Both the position numbers and the translations under genes were made by a program. Shown piece after piece: positions 53,289-60,724 of a DNA stretch of 60,724 bases (position 1 is the stretch's first letter; every line of letters begins with the position of its first letter). Location: NCBI GenBank assembly GCA_016742095.1, contig JACVCJ010000023.1:1-60724 (forward strand). The letters are read 5' to 3'. The stretch comes from Bacteroidia bacterium (lineage in GTDB: Bacteria > Bacteroidota > Bacteroidia > CAIKAF01). The notes under the pieces were generated by a model, which had not been told where the DNA came from, ran no database searches, and saw only the letters and a program-made list of their open reading frames with translations.

Positions 53289-54572
53289 CTACTCCGCTCC
53301 TGCACTCACCGCGCTCAGGCTTTCGGTATCCCAGTAACTGCGGGCTACATCGCGCACCTGCTCTGCCGTTACGTTGTATATTTCTGCGGAGAAGTTGCGG
53401 TAAAAATCCGGCGCCTCCCCTTTCAGGATCAGGGGTTTCTGGATGGTGGCCAGGCTGTGTACATTTTCGAAACGGCGCACCAGGTTTCCGCCCAGGTAGC
53501 TTTTTACGCGCTGCAGCTCTTCGGCGGAAGGTGTTTCCTGTTGTAGCAGGCGTATCTCATTGAATATTTCTTCGGTAGCCTTTTTCGCAACATCTTTACC
53601 CACTTCGGTCTGCACGCGCCAGATATGCGTAAAGCGGAAGGTCTGCCAGCCGCTCTGCACACCGTAGGTAAAGCCGTGTTTCTCGCGCAGGTTGCTCATA
53701 AGACGACTGCCGAAATAACCGCCCAGCAGGATATTGGCCACCGAAGTACGGGCCATTTCCAGCGGACCGGAAAGCGGTGCCACCTTACCGATGCGGATAC
53801 TGTGCTGTACAGAACCGTCCACCTGCTCGAAACTGCATTTGCCTTTTTCCTGTGCCGGGGCCTGGTAAGCGCTTTTATCAGGCAGCTGCAGGGGAGCAAG
53901 GCCGGTGTCGGCAAAAAGATCGTCGAGCAGTTTGTATTCCCTTTCGCCCACATTACCTGATATGAAAAACGATACACCGCGCTTCAGCAGGGTCTCCCGG
54001 TAAAAATGCAGCAGGTCTTCCTGTTTCACCGCCTGGTGATCGGCCGCTTCAGCCATGCGTCCGTAGGGATGTTCCTCCCCGAACAGCAGGGCCTGGAAAG
54101 CCCGGTTGGCCATGTAATCCGTTTTGTGCTTGTTGATCTTCAGCTTATTGATATTGCTGGTGACCAGCAGTCCCAGCTCGTCCTGCGGCAGGGTGGATTC
54201 CAGCAGTATTTCCCGGAAAAGGGGCAGCACTTCCGGTAAAAATTTCTTCAGGGTGAACAGCACCACCGAAGCGTAATCCTTCTGTACGTCCACCGAAATA
54301 AAGGTGCCGTAATAATCGAAAAGATTGTTCAGCGTATAGGCATCACGGTTCTTTGTACCCCGGGTAAGCAGGTCAAAAACGTAGGACGCATAAAGTTTCG
54401 GCGAGGTAAAGGCACTGCCGTCGAAAACGGCTTCAATACGCACGGTCTCCGCCGAAACCGAAGGGAAAATATAACTCTGTATGCCGTTCCGGCCGGTACG
54501 TATCTCCGGATCGGGGAACTGCAAAGAAAATGTATTCTGTATACCGGGACCTTTTATTCGATCTGGATGCAT
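53289..54572 (-). CDS. M16-family peptidase homologue lacking HxxEH
   Basis: 427 residues. Two M16 halves, with the C-terminal half carrying GGYFGSRLMSNLREKHGFTY, the substrate-binding R/Y motif. In place of the zinc motif HxxEH it has ASYVFDLLTRGTKNRDAY, so the subunit is not catalytic. Such subunits pair with an active M16 subunit to form a clam-shell protease, and the active partner is encoded 6 bases upstream. No signal peptide, so it acts in the cytoplasm. Confidence 0.9.
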   Translation of the reverse strand: MHPDRIKGPGIQNTFSLQFPDPEIRTGRNGIQSYIFPSVSAETVRIEAVFDGSAFTSPKLYASYVFDLLTRGTKNRDAYTLNNLFDYYGTFISVDVQKDYASVVLFTLKKFLPEVLPLFREILLESTLPQDELGLLVTSNINKLKINKHKTDYMANRAFQALLFGEEHPYGRMAEAADHQAVKQEDLLHFYRETLLKRGVSFFISGNVGEREYKLLDDLFADTGLAPLQLPDKSAYQAPAQEKGKCSFEQVDGSVQHSIRIGKVAPLSGPLEMARTSVANILLGGYFGSRLMSNLREKHGFTYGVQSGWQTFRFTHIWRVQTEVGKDVAKKATEEIFNEIRLLQQETPSAEELQRVKSYLGGNLVRRFENVHSLATIQKPLILKGEAPDFYRNFSAEIYNVTAEQVRDVARSYWDTESLSAVSAGAE

Positions 54573-54578
54573 AGCTTA

Positions 54579-55814
54579 CTAAATGGCTTTATAATGTAAA
54601 ATATTGGCTTTTTCACGGCTGAACGTAAGCCTGGCGGCTGCCTGCAGATCTGCGGCCCCGAGTGCGTTGTAACGGTCGCGTATCGTGTTGGCGTCCTCGG
54701 CCTTTGAAATGTTTTCGAACATGGCCAGTTTCAGAGCTTTGTTCTGCCCGTTGTCCAGGTCGAAGGCCTCGCTGGTTTCCGCTTTGTTCTTCAGTTTCTG
54801 TATCTCATCGCCCGGGATCAGTTCTTCCTTTATTTCCAGCAGCACCTTCCATATTTCTTCCTCAGCCGTTTCAAAAGGTACGCCTTCGGCGGGCATGCCG
54901 CTGATGATGGCCAGTCCGTTATCGAGCGAGCCCAGTACGTAGGAAGAAATATCGTCGAATATCTTCTGTTCCACGATCAGCTTATGGAACAGGCGCGAAC
55001 TTTCTCCATAGCCCAGGATCTCCGTCAGGAAATCCACCGCATGGTAGCCTTCGCGGTCAAAGCCCGGCATGGGAAAAGCCATGTACAGCACGTCTTTGGG
55101 CACTTTGGCCTCTACCCGCAGGCGGCGTTCTCCCGTCTGTTCCTTTTCCTGCGGCAGATCTCGGGCAGGCACCTCGCGGGCCGGAATTTCACCGAACCAT
55201 TTTTCGGCCAGGGCAAATACCTCTTCCGGCTTCACGTTGCCGCTTACCGCAAGCACGGCGTTATTGGGCGCATAATGCGTAAAAAAGAAATGCTTTACAT
55301 AATCGAGCGTGGCTTCTTCCACATGGCGGGTTTCCTTGCCGATGGTCGGCCACATGTAGGGGTGCTCCTTAAAACAGAGTTTCCGCAGGTGATGCCATAC
55401 ATCGCCGTAAGGTTTATTCAGGTAGCGTTCCTTGAATTCCTCGATCACCACTTTTTTCTGGATGTTCAGTTTTTCTTCGCTGAAGTCCAGGCCCAGCATG
55501 CGGTCGCTCTCGAGCCAGAAAGCCGTTTCGATGTTCTGCGCGGGCAATGTGATGTAGTAATTCGTAATATCGTTGCTGGTGAAGGCATTGCTCATTCCGC
55601 CCGCATCTTCTATGGGTTTGTCGAAATGCTTTACGTTCAGCGAGCCTTCGAACATCAGGTGTTCAAAAAGGTGGGCAAAACCGGTCTTCTCCGGCTCCTC
55701 ATCACGGGCGCCCACGTTGTACAGTACGTTTACCGTCACCATCTGGGTGGCTTCGTCGGGATTAACCAGTACCCGCAGCCCGTTTTTCAGTGTATATCTT
55801 TCAAAAGCGATCAT
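54579..55814 (-). CDS. M16-family zinc peptidase, active subunit
   Basis: 411 residues with the inverted zinc motif HLFEH (in GFAHLFEHLMFEGSL) and the downstream Glu ligand in VVIEEFKERYLNKPYG. It lacks a signal peptide. Together with the inactive subunit it forms a two-chain M16 protease that cleaves peptides in a closed chamber. In mitochondria the equivalent pair is the processing peptidase. Substrate unknown. Confidence 0.93.
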   Translation of the reverse strand: MIAFERYTLKNGLRVLVNPDEATQMVTVNVLYNVGARDEEPEKTGFAHLFEHLMFEGSLNVKHFDKPIEDAGGMSNAFTSNDITNYYITLPAQNIETAFWLESDRMLGLDFSEEKLNIQKKVVIEEFKERYLNKPYGDVWHHLRKLCFKEHPYMWPTIGKETRHVEEATLDYVKHFFFTHYAPNNAVLAVSGNVKPEEVFALAEKWFGEIPAREVPARDLPQEKEQTGERRLRVEAKVPKDVLYMAFPMPGFDREGYHAVDFLTEILGYGESSRLFHKLIVEQKIFDDISSYVLGSLDNGLAIISGMPAEGVPFETAEEEIWKVLLEIKEELIPGDEIQKLKNKAETSEAFDLDNGQNKALKLAMFENISKAEDANTIRDRYNALGAADLQAAARLTFSREKANILHYKAI

Positions 55815-55867
55815 AATCTGTATGCTACATAGAATAGCGTTTGTACGTTCCCTTAATTTTTCGTATA

Positions 55868-56821
55868 TTAATACCAGGCGGCCGACCTCTGTAGTACCGC
55901 CCTGAATTCTTCCATGGTGTTCTTTACGACATCCGCAGCGGTCTCAATGCTTTTAATGGCGCTGCTCACCTGTCCTACCTCCAGTTCCCCCTGCTCGAGG
56001 TCGCCTTCGAATACGCCTTTTTTGCTGCGTCCGCGGCCCAGTATCTCCCGCAGTTCATCGGCATTTGCACCGCGGGCATAGGCTTCGGCCAGTTCGGCAT
56101 AAAAAGCGTTCTTAAACATACGCACCGGCGTTACTTCTTTCAGAGTAAGCACGGTATCGCCTTCCACACTTTCGGTAATGCGCTGTTTGTAGTGTATATG
56201 GGCGCTGCTTTCCACAGTGGCGGCAAAACGGGTACCCATCTGTACGGCTTCGGCGCCCAGGCAGAACATAGCGGCCATGGCCCGGCCCGTAGCGATCCCC
56301 CCGGCGGCGATCAGGGGTATTTTTCCCTCCAGGGCTTCCACTACCTGCGGCACCAGTACCAGGGTGGTGGTCTCTTCGCGTCCGTTGTGTCCGCCGGCTT
56401 CAAAACCTTCGGCCACTACGGCATCACAACCGGCGTCCATGGCTTTTCGTGCGAACTTAGAGCTGCTCACCACGTGCACCACGGTAATGCCCCGTTCCTT
56501 GAAAAAAGCGGTATGTGAAGCGGGATTTCCTGCCGAAGTGAACACCACCGGCACCTTAAACTCGATGATACTACGGATATGCTCGTCGATATTGGGATAC
56601 AGCAGGGGCAGGTTCACGGCGAAGGGTTTGTCCGTGGCCTGTTTGCATTTTTGCAGGTGCGTACGCAGGACCTCGGGATACATCGATCCGGCCCCGATCA
56701 TGCCCAGTCCGCCGGCATTACTTACTGCCGAGGCCAGTTCCCAGCCGCTGCACCAGACCATACCGGCCTGTATAATGGGAAATTCGATGCCCAGCAGGCT
56801 GCAGATGCGGTTGTTGTTCAT
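55868..56821 (-). CDS. Nitronate monooxygenase / FabK-like flavoenzyme
   Basis: 317 residues, an FMN-binding TIM barrel. Signatures: FPIIQAGMVWCSGWELASAV, SNAGGLGMIGAG, VAEGFEAGGHNG (catalytic His region), LIAAGGIATGRAMAAM and GAEAVQMGTRFAAT. Close relatives either oxidise nitronates such as propionate 3-nitronate or act as enoyl-ACP reductase (FabK). Neither is settled by sequence. It lies one base after the exonuclease stop on the same transcript. Confidence 0.9.
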   Translation of the reverse strand: MNNNRICSLLGIEFPIIQAGMVWCSGWELASAVSNAGGLGMIGAGSMYPEVLRTHLQKCKQATDKPFAVNLPLLYPNIDEHIRSIIEFKVPVVFTSAGNPASHTAFFKERGITVVHVVSSSKFARKAMDAGCDAVVAEGFEAGGHNGREETTTLVLVPQVVEALEGKIPLIAAGGIATGRAMAAMFCLGAEAVQMGTRFAATVESSAHIHYKQRITESVEGDTVLTLKEVTPVRMFKNAFYAELAEAYARGANADELREILGRGRSKKGVFEGDLEQGELEVGQVSSAIKSIETAADVVKNTMEEFRAVLQRSAAWY

Positions 56822-56822
56822 G

Positions 56823-57587
56823 CTATCCTTTTATTTCTTTCCAGACCCGGGTGATGAGGTGCTTGGTGGACTGCAGGAAGTCTTTTTCCATCATCCAGTA
56901 ATAATAGGACGGTTCTTCGATGAATACCTGTTTCAGCAGTTTGTCTTTATGCTTGCCGAAATTGAATACGATGTGGTTCTCGGTATTGTAACGGAATTTA
57001 TTTTCCAGGTCGGGCGTTTTGCGGTACTGGGTAAATTCGGCCAGGAAATCCACATTGTTCATCAGTTCGGGGTAGCGGTCCAGCTGGGCTTCCAGGATCT
57101 GGTGCGTGGCCCGGGTATCGGCTTCGGCGCTGTGTGCGTTCTCGAGGTCTTTTTCGCAATAGAATTTATAGGCGGCCTTCAGGGTACGTTCTTCCATTTT
57201 GTGGAATACCACCTGTACGTCCACGCATTTACGGTTTTCGAGCCCCAGGTCGATGCCGCAGCGGAAAAACTCTTCGGCCAGCACGGGCACGTCGAAACGG
57301 TTGATGTTATAGCCGGACAGATCGCAATCGGCCAGGAAAGCGAACACTTCCGGGGCGATCTGGGAGAACAGGGGTTTGGAGGCCACCATTTCGTTGGTAA
57401 TATTATGTACGGCGGTAGCTTCGGCCGGGATAGGCATACCGGGATTCACCAGGCGCGTGTACAGCACTTCGGAACCGTCGGGAAGTATCTTTAGGATGGC
57501 TATTTCCACGATGCGGTCGGTCTGCAGGTTGATACCGGTGGTTTCCAGGTCGAAAAAAGCGAGGGGCCGTGAGAGTTGTAGTTTCAT
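56823..57587 (-). CDS. DnaQ-like 3'-5' exonuclease with ExoX-type C-terminus
   Basis: 254 residues. DEDDh exonuclease domain at about 8-175: AFFDLETTGI (Asp13, Glu15), HNITNEM, LSGYNINRFDVPVL and the His-Asp pair in ENAHSAEADTRAT. The C-terminal part has VFNFGKHKDK and EEPSYYYWMMEKDF, the ExoX-type C-terminal module. It trims single-stranded 3' ends in DNA or RNA processing; it is not the polymerase III epsilon subunit with certainty. First gene of the exonuclease-monooxygenase pair. Confidence 0.9.
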   Translation of the reverse strand: MKLQLSRPLAFFDLETTGINLQTDRIVEIAILKILPDGSEVLYTRLVNPGMPIPAEATAVHNITNEMVASKPLFSQIAPEVFAFLADCDLSGYNINRFDVPVLAEEFFRCGIDLGLENRKCVDVQVVFHKMEERTLKAAYKFYCEKDLENAHSAEADTRATHQILEAQLDRYPELMNNVDFLAEFTQYRKTPDLENKFRYNTENHIVFNFGKHKDKLLKQVFIEEPSYYYWMMEKDFLQSTKHLITRVWKEIKG

Positions 57588-57684
57588 GCAGTGATTGTAT
57601 TTCGGAACAAAATACGGCTTTTTGAAGGAAAGGACGAAGTGCCGGAGGCTAAAAAAGCCTTAAATATCCGTTAATGTGCAGGGA

Positions 57685-57772
57685 ACTCACCGGGACGGGG
57701 GTACTCACCCAAAACAATGAGGGCACTCACTACCAAATACCTAATGATTCCCTCCCTGAGGGACTTACCCCG
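57685..57772. repeat. Direct repeats of ACTCACC upstream of the promoter
   Basis: ACTCACC at 57685-57691 and 57703-57709, ACTCACT at 57725-57731 and ACTTACC at 57764-57770. They lie within 100 bases of a -7 box that lacks a -33 element, as activator binding sites would. The rest of 57588-57786 shows nothing else. Confidence 0.5.
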
Positions 57773-57786
57773 ATGCTTTGTTGCGG

Positions 57787-57794
57787 TACCTTTG
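57787..57794 (+). promoter_or_regulatory. -7 box of the structured leader
   Basis: TACCTTTG. No TTG at 18-21 bases upstream. Transcription would start at 57799-57801, the first base of the leader stem. Confidence 0.6.
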
Positions 57795-57799
57795 TATCG

Positions 57800-57882
57800 T
57801 TCCGGCCGGTCCCCCTTTTCACCTGCATACAGAGCAGGCTGTTCCCTGAGGCAGCGGCATATTCCGGCATTCCCGGCCGGAA
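57800..57882 (+). promoter_or_regulatory. Structured 5' leader closed by a 10-bp stem
   Basis: TTCCGGCCGG (57800-57809) pairs perfectly with CCGGCCGGAA (57873-57882), enclosing a 63-base region with an inner hairpin CCTGC/GCAGG (57823-57827/57835-57839). It sits at the predicted mRNA 5' end, about 75 bases before the start codon. No known riboswitch is recognised; it could stabilise the mRNA or regulate it. Confidence 0.5.
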
Positions 57883-57957
57883 CAGTCGGTATTATGCCCT
57901 TTCCCCGGCAGCAGCAGGCTCTGCACAGTGAAATATAAACAACTCAATTACAAAACA

Positions 57958-58695
57958 ATGAAAAAAATACACGTTACCATCGCAGCGGCCTTTTGTGCCA
58001 TGCTTCTTGTTGCTTCCTGCGACAAGAAAGAACCCCTTTCATCAAGAAGTGCAGCCCAGGATTGTGAAGGCTGCTGTACCAATGTTGTCCTGACCGATTC
58101 CATTTCGGGTCCGGGCGGCGGACTGGATTCACTGCCGACCGCGCTGGTGGGCAATTACAACGCCTGGAACTCGGTGCCGTACAGTTTCTGTGACAATACC
58201 GTACGCGCGGGTTTCGAAGGACATTTCAACTCCTTTATTTCGGGTGCCAACGGCTGGAGCGTAGGTTATTTCGACGAGTCGATCATTCCCTACGGCACGG
58301 CCCTGAGCTCGCTGGACTGCGAAACGCTTACCGGCGCGCTGATACCCGTTCCTTCGAACGTGATCGGCTCACAGGGTTATCCTACCGCATCGGACGAAGG
58401 ATACTACGAGTATACCCCGCCCGGGTTCCTGCTGTCCATTTTCCGTTATGTGGCCCTCTGGAAATGCTGCGACGATTCCATGGAGCTGTACGTGATCAAA
58501 GTGACCGACCTGCAGTCGAACCCGACCAATACGTCCTTTTCGGGCTGGACCTCCCGCGTGGTATTCGATTACAAATGCTTTGAATGCGGATGCAGCGTAC
58601 CACAGGTGTCTGCACGTTCAAAACAAAACCGCACTACTCCTGACGTAGATGCAAACATCTTACTGAAAGCTTTCGGAAATAACGCCCTGAAGTAA
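57958..58695 (+). CDS. Cys-rich lipoprotein of unknown function
   Basis: 245 residues from ATG 57958. Lipoprotein signal MKKIHVTIAAAFCAMLLVAS-C. The mature chain has several Cys pairs (DCEGCCTN, WKCCDDS, CFECGCS) that suggest metal binding or disulfides outside the membrane, and beta-rich segments. No family recognised. Its mRNA has a ~157-base leader with a strong 5' stem. A strong hairpin terminator separates it from the next secreted-protein gene. Confidence 0.75.
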   Translation: MKKIHVTIAAAFCAMLLVASCDKKEPLSSRSAAQDCEGCCTNVVLTDSISGPGGGLDSLPTALVGNYNAWNSVPYSFCDNTVRAGFEGHFNSFISGANGWSVGYFDESIIPYGTALSSLDCETLTGALIPVPSNVIGSQGYPTASDEGYYEYTPPGFLLSIFRYVALWKCCDDSMELYVIKVTDLQSNPTNTSFSGWTSRVVFDYKCFECGCSVPQVSARSKQNRTTPDVDANILLKAFGNNALK

Positions 58696-58704
58696 CAGTG
58701 ATAC

Positions 58705-58753
58705 GGCCTCCCCGGGAAACATGAATGCGCTGTATTCCCGGGGCAGGCCTTTT
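58705..58753 (+). terminator. Terminator of the Cys-rich lipoprotein gene
   Basis: CCCCGGGAA (58710-58718) pairs with TTCCCGGGG (58735-58743), extended by GGCCT/AGGCC on the outside and followed by TTTT. The next gene starts 30 bases later, so it needs read-through or its own promoter, which was not found. Confidence 0.8.
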
Positions 58754-58783
58754 ATACCGGTTTTAACGCCATCATCAAAATAC

Positions 58784-60724
58784 ATGGAAACTATAGGTTC
58801 TTTTCTGAAAACCACCCTTTATGTATCTCTCTTTTCACTGAGCATACTTACAACTCCTCTCACCCGGGCACAGCTGCCCTTTTACCTTCCGGACGCCGCT
58901 CCGCAGATCGCCTGGGAAAAGGCCATGAGCGGTACCAATTCAACCTCGGCTATGCTCAATACACCCGACGGCGGATACCTGCTGGCCGGTAAAGGCGGGC
59001 CCACGAACAAGGCCTGGCTTATAAAGCTCGACAGCGCCCGGCAGATCGTCTGGGAAAAGAACTACGACGGCGAGCGCTTTAATTCACTGACAGAAATTCC
59101 CGGCAGCGGTTACCTGCTTACCGGGGCCATAAATAGCAATGCCTGGGCGGTGCGCACCGATCTCCTGGGCGATACTCTCTGGACCCGCACCTACGGCGGC
59201 AGCGGCTCTGACGATTTCCGCGACGGTAAGCCCACGGCCGACGGAGGTTATATTTTTACGGGCACCACCACCTCGAACGACGGGGACATTAACGGACAGA
59301 ACCACGGCGGCTATGATGCCTGGCTGGTAAAGACCGATGCTTCCGGTGCGCTGCAATGGCTCAAATGTTACGGCGGCGGCACGGGACAGACCATCATCGG
59401 CTTTGGTGAATACGGGAATACCGTACACCAGACGCCCGACGGCGGGTATTTTATCGGCGGCAATACCCAGGCCCAGGCCGCTGAAGCCGGCGCCTCTTCT
59501 TCGGAAGGCCCTTACGGCGGACAGTTCCACGGCAGCGGAACCTATGGCGGCGATATGTGGGGCATAAAGACCGACGCTTCCGGACTGATCCAGTGGCAGC
59601 GTACCCTGGGTGGTTCGGCCGATGAATATGCCGGTCAGGCCACACTTACCCCGGACGGCGGCTACCTGCTGGCCTGTACCTCCCGCTCCGGCGACGGAGA
59701 CATTACGGCCCCGCAGGGCGGCGGCGAATACGATATCTGGGTGGTGAAACTGAATGCAGCCGGGGCCATTGTATGGGACCGTTCCTTCGGCGGTACCAGC
59801 AAAGACCGTATTGCCAGCACCATGAGCGCCAAATGCATACTGCCCGACGGCAATGGCAATTTTTACATCACAGGCACCGCCATGTCCTGGAACGGCGATG
59901 TATACGGCAATCTCGAAGCCCTGAACAACGCGGTAATAACCAATCCCAACAGTCATAACCAGGATATATGGGTGATCCATTTTTCGGGCAGCGGCGATCT
60001 GATCTGGCAGAAATGCCTGGGCGCCTACCAGGTGTTCGACGATGCCCTTACCGGCCTGCCTACGCCCGACGGCGGCTTTATACTGGCCGGGCAGACGCTT
60101 GGCCCCAACGGCAATGTGTCCATACCCGTGGTTGCGGCACAGACCTACCTGGCCAAACTGGGCCCCTGTCCCGCTTTCTATAAAATTTCTCACGAAGTGT
60201 GCGCCGGCGATACCTTCAACTTTTACGGCCGCCCACTCACACAGACAGGTTCGTATTTCGATACACTCTTTGCCGGCTGTCAGTCCATCGTACAATTCGA
60301 TCTCACCGTACATCCCCTGCCGGTACCCGACCTGCAGGTGAACGGCAATATATTTACCGCCGATGCCGGTTACAGCGCTTACAGCTGGACCCTGAACGGC
60401 GACCTGCTCGCTTTCGCCAACAATAAAGATTCCATTACCGTTTTCAACAGCGGCACATATGCACTGAGCGTACGCGACAGCAACGGCTGCAGCAGTCTGC
60501 CGGTTTCGTATATACATTATTACGACGGATGTGAAAGTCCGGCGGTGGAATGGCACAGGTCTTACGGAGGCAGCCTCCTGGAAGAGGCGCATTCCATCAG
60601 TGCCACTACGGACGGCGGTTACATACTGAGCGGACGAACGAATACCGCCAATACCCTGCACCAGGTGTGGGGACTGCACGGCACGGCCTGCGACTACTGG
60701 CTGGTACGCAGCAATGCCCAGGGC
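58784..60724 (+). CDS. Secreted repeat propeller protein, 3' end beyond the window
   Basis: 647 codons in one open frame from ATG 58784 to the last base; no stop. A signal peptide covers about 1-32 (LYVSLFSLSILTTPLTRA, Q). The chain is built of repeated blades with the core DGGYLLAG or DGGYIFTG, a GDI..GG..DAWLVK segment and a GALQW or GLIQW strand; at least six DGG repeats are seen (near 58971, 59240, 59440, 59655, 60070, 60612). This is the beta-propeller type of T9SS-secreted proteins of this phylum; a C-terminal sorting domain would be expected beyond the contig end. A PKD/Ig-like stretch lies at about 465-590. Ligand unknown. Confidence 0.85.
   Translation, partial: METIGSFLKTTLYVSLFSLSILTTPLTRAQLPFYLPDAAPQIAWEKAMSGTNSTSAMLNTPDGGYLLAGKGGPTNKAWLIKLDSARQIVWEKNYDGERFNSLTEIPGSGYLLTGAINSNAWAVRTDLLGDTLWTRTYGGSGSDDFRDGKPTADGGYIFTGTTTSNDGDINGQNHGGYDAWLVKTDASGALQWLKCYGGGTGQTIIGFGEYGNTVHQTPDGGYFIGGNTQAQAAEAGASSSEGPYGGQFHGSGTYGGDMWGIKTDASGLIQWQRTLGGSADEYAGQATLTPDGGYLLACTSRSGDGDITAPQGGGEYDIWVVKLNAAGAIVWDRSFGGTSKDRIASTMSAKCILPDGNGNFYITGTAMSWNGDVYGNLEALNNAVITNPNSHNQDIWVIHFSGSGDLIWQKCLGAYQVFDDALTGLPTPDGGFILAGQTLGPNGNVSIPVVAAQTYLAKLGPCPAFYKISHEVCAGDTFNFYGRPLTQTGSYFDTLFAGCQSIVQFDLTVHPLPVPDLQVNGNIFTADAGYSAYSWTLNGDLLAFANNKDSITVFNSGTYALSVRDSNGCSSLPVSYIHYYDGCESPAVEWHRSYGGSLLEEAHSISATTDGGYILSGRTNTANTLHQVWGLHGTACDYWLVRSNAQG

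Noticed and set aside
59084-60679. 531-codon open frame on the minus strand opposite the propeller gene
   Set aside because: It is a Gly/Ala/Val-rich antisense artefact of the repeats. The plus strand has a signal peptide and clear blades and is open for 647 codons.

Overview
The window reads as a draft-genome contig from a Bacteroidota bacterium, most likely of the Chitinophagaceae or a close relative. Supporting evidence: at least 20 promoters match the Bacteroidota housekeeping pattern (TTG/TTTG, 18-21 bases, TAnnTTTG); Shine-Dalgarno sequences are almost absent; several proteins are secreted with a signal peptide ending just before Gln, and one ends in a type IX secretion (T9SS) sorting domain; SusC-style lipoproteins and TonB receptors occur; and BshA and an Asp-type MurA are present. 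Base composition is close to half G+C, with AT-richer stretches at about 4.7-5.2, 15.2-15.9, 44-46 and 51.2-53.3 kb. The first ~58 bases are sequencing-adapter sequence, and the last gene runs off the right end.

Layout. 0-7.4 kb: an adapter-truncated secreted protein, a LuxR-type regulator, a padR-pspC operon, an intergenic region that appears to encode a ~93-nt small RNA on the minus strand, a beta-helix lipoprotein and a histone-deacetylase-like enzyme. 7.4-19.3 kb: mostly housekeeping (rsmI-recG, CDF transporter, cysteine desulfurase, zinc-ribbon coiled-coil protein, rRNA methyltransferase, serC-serA) with two unrecognised small genes at 15 kb. 19.3-19.9 kb: a gene-free stretch with a promoter and a long two-part stem that looks like a 6S-type RNA. 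19.9-29.4 kb: grpE-dnaJ-rsmD, a TlpA-like thioredoxin, murA, rpe with a secreted protein and a TonB receptor, and eno. 29.6-33.9 kb: a large secreted amidase and bshA. 34-39.9 kb: a DEAD-box helicase, a membrane protein, a ScfR-type regulator with palindromic operators, DinB, a Crp-like regulator and ndk. 39.9-44 kb: an nrnA-like/FKBP/hutI/lipoprotein operon. 44-53.3 kb: accessory genes, including a glycan-type methyltransferase and a sialyltransferase-like enzyme, AraC and an exported glyoxalase-fold protein, a three-gene copper-defence set and a lipoprotein ending in a cytochrome c domain. 53.3-57.6 kb: an M16 protease pair, nitronate monooxygenase and exonuclease. 57.7-60.7 kb: a secreted-protein locus with direct repeats and a structured leader.

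The most notable non-coding signals are the minus-strand small RNA at 4643-4735, the 6S-like RNA at 19655-19757, a perfectly palindromic face-to-face promoter between ndk and the DHH gene at 39928-39947, start codons placed exactly five bases after the -7 box at three genes (predicted leaderless mRNAs), and a 5'-end stem at 57800-57882. No rRNA, tRNA, CRISPR array, insertion sequence or prophage was seen.
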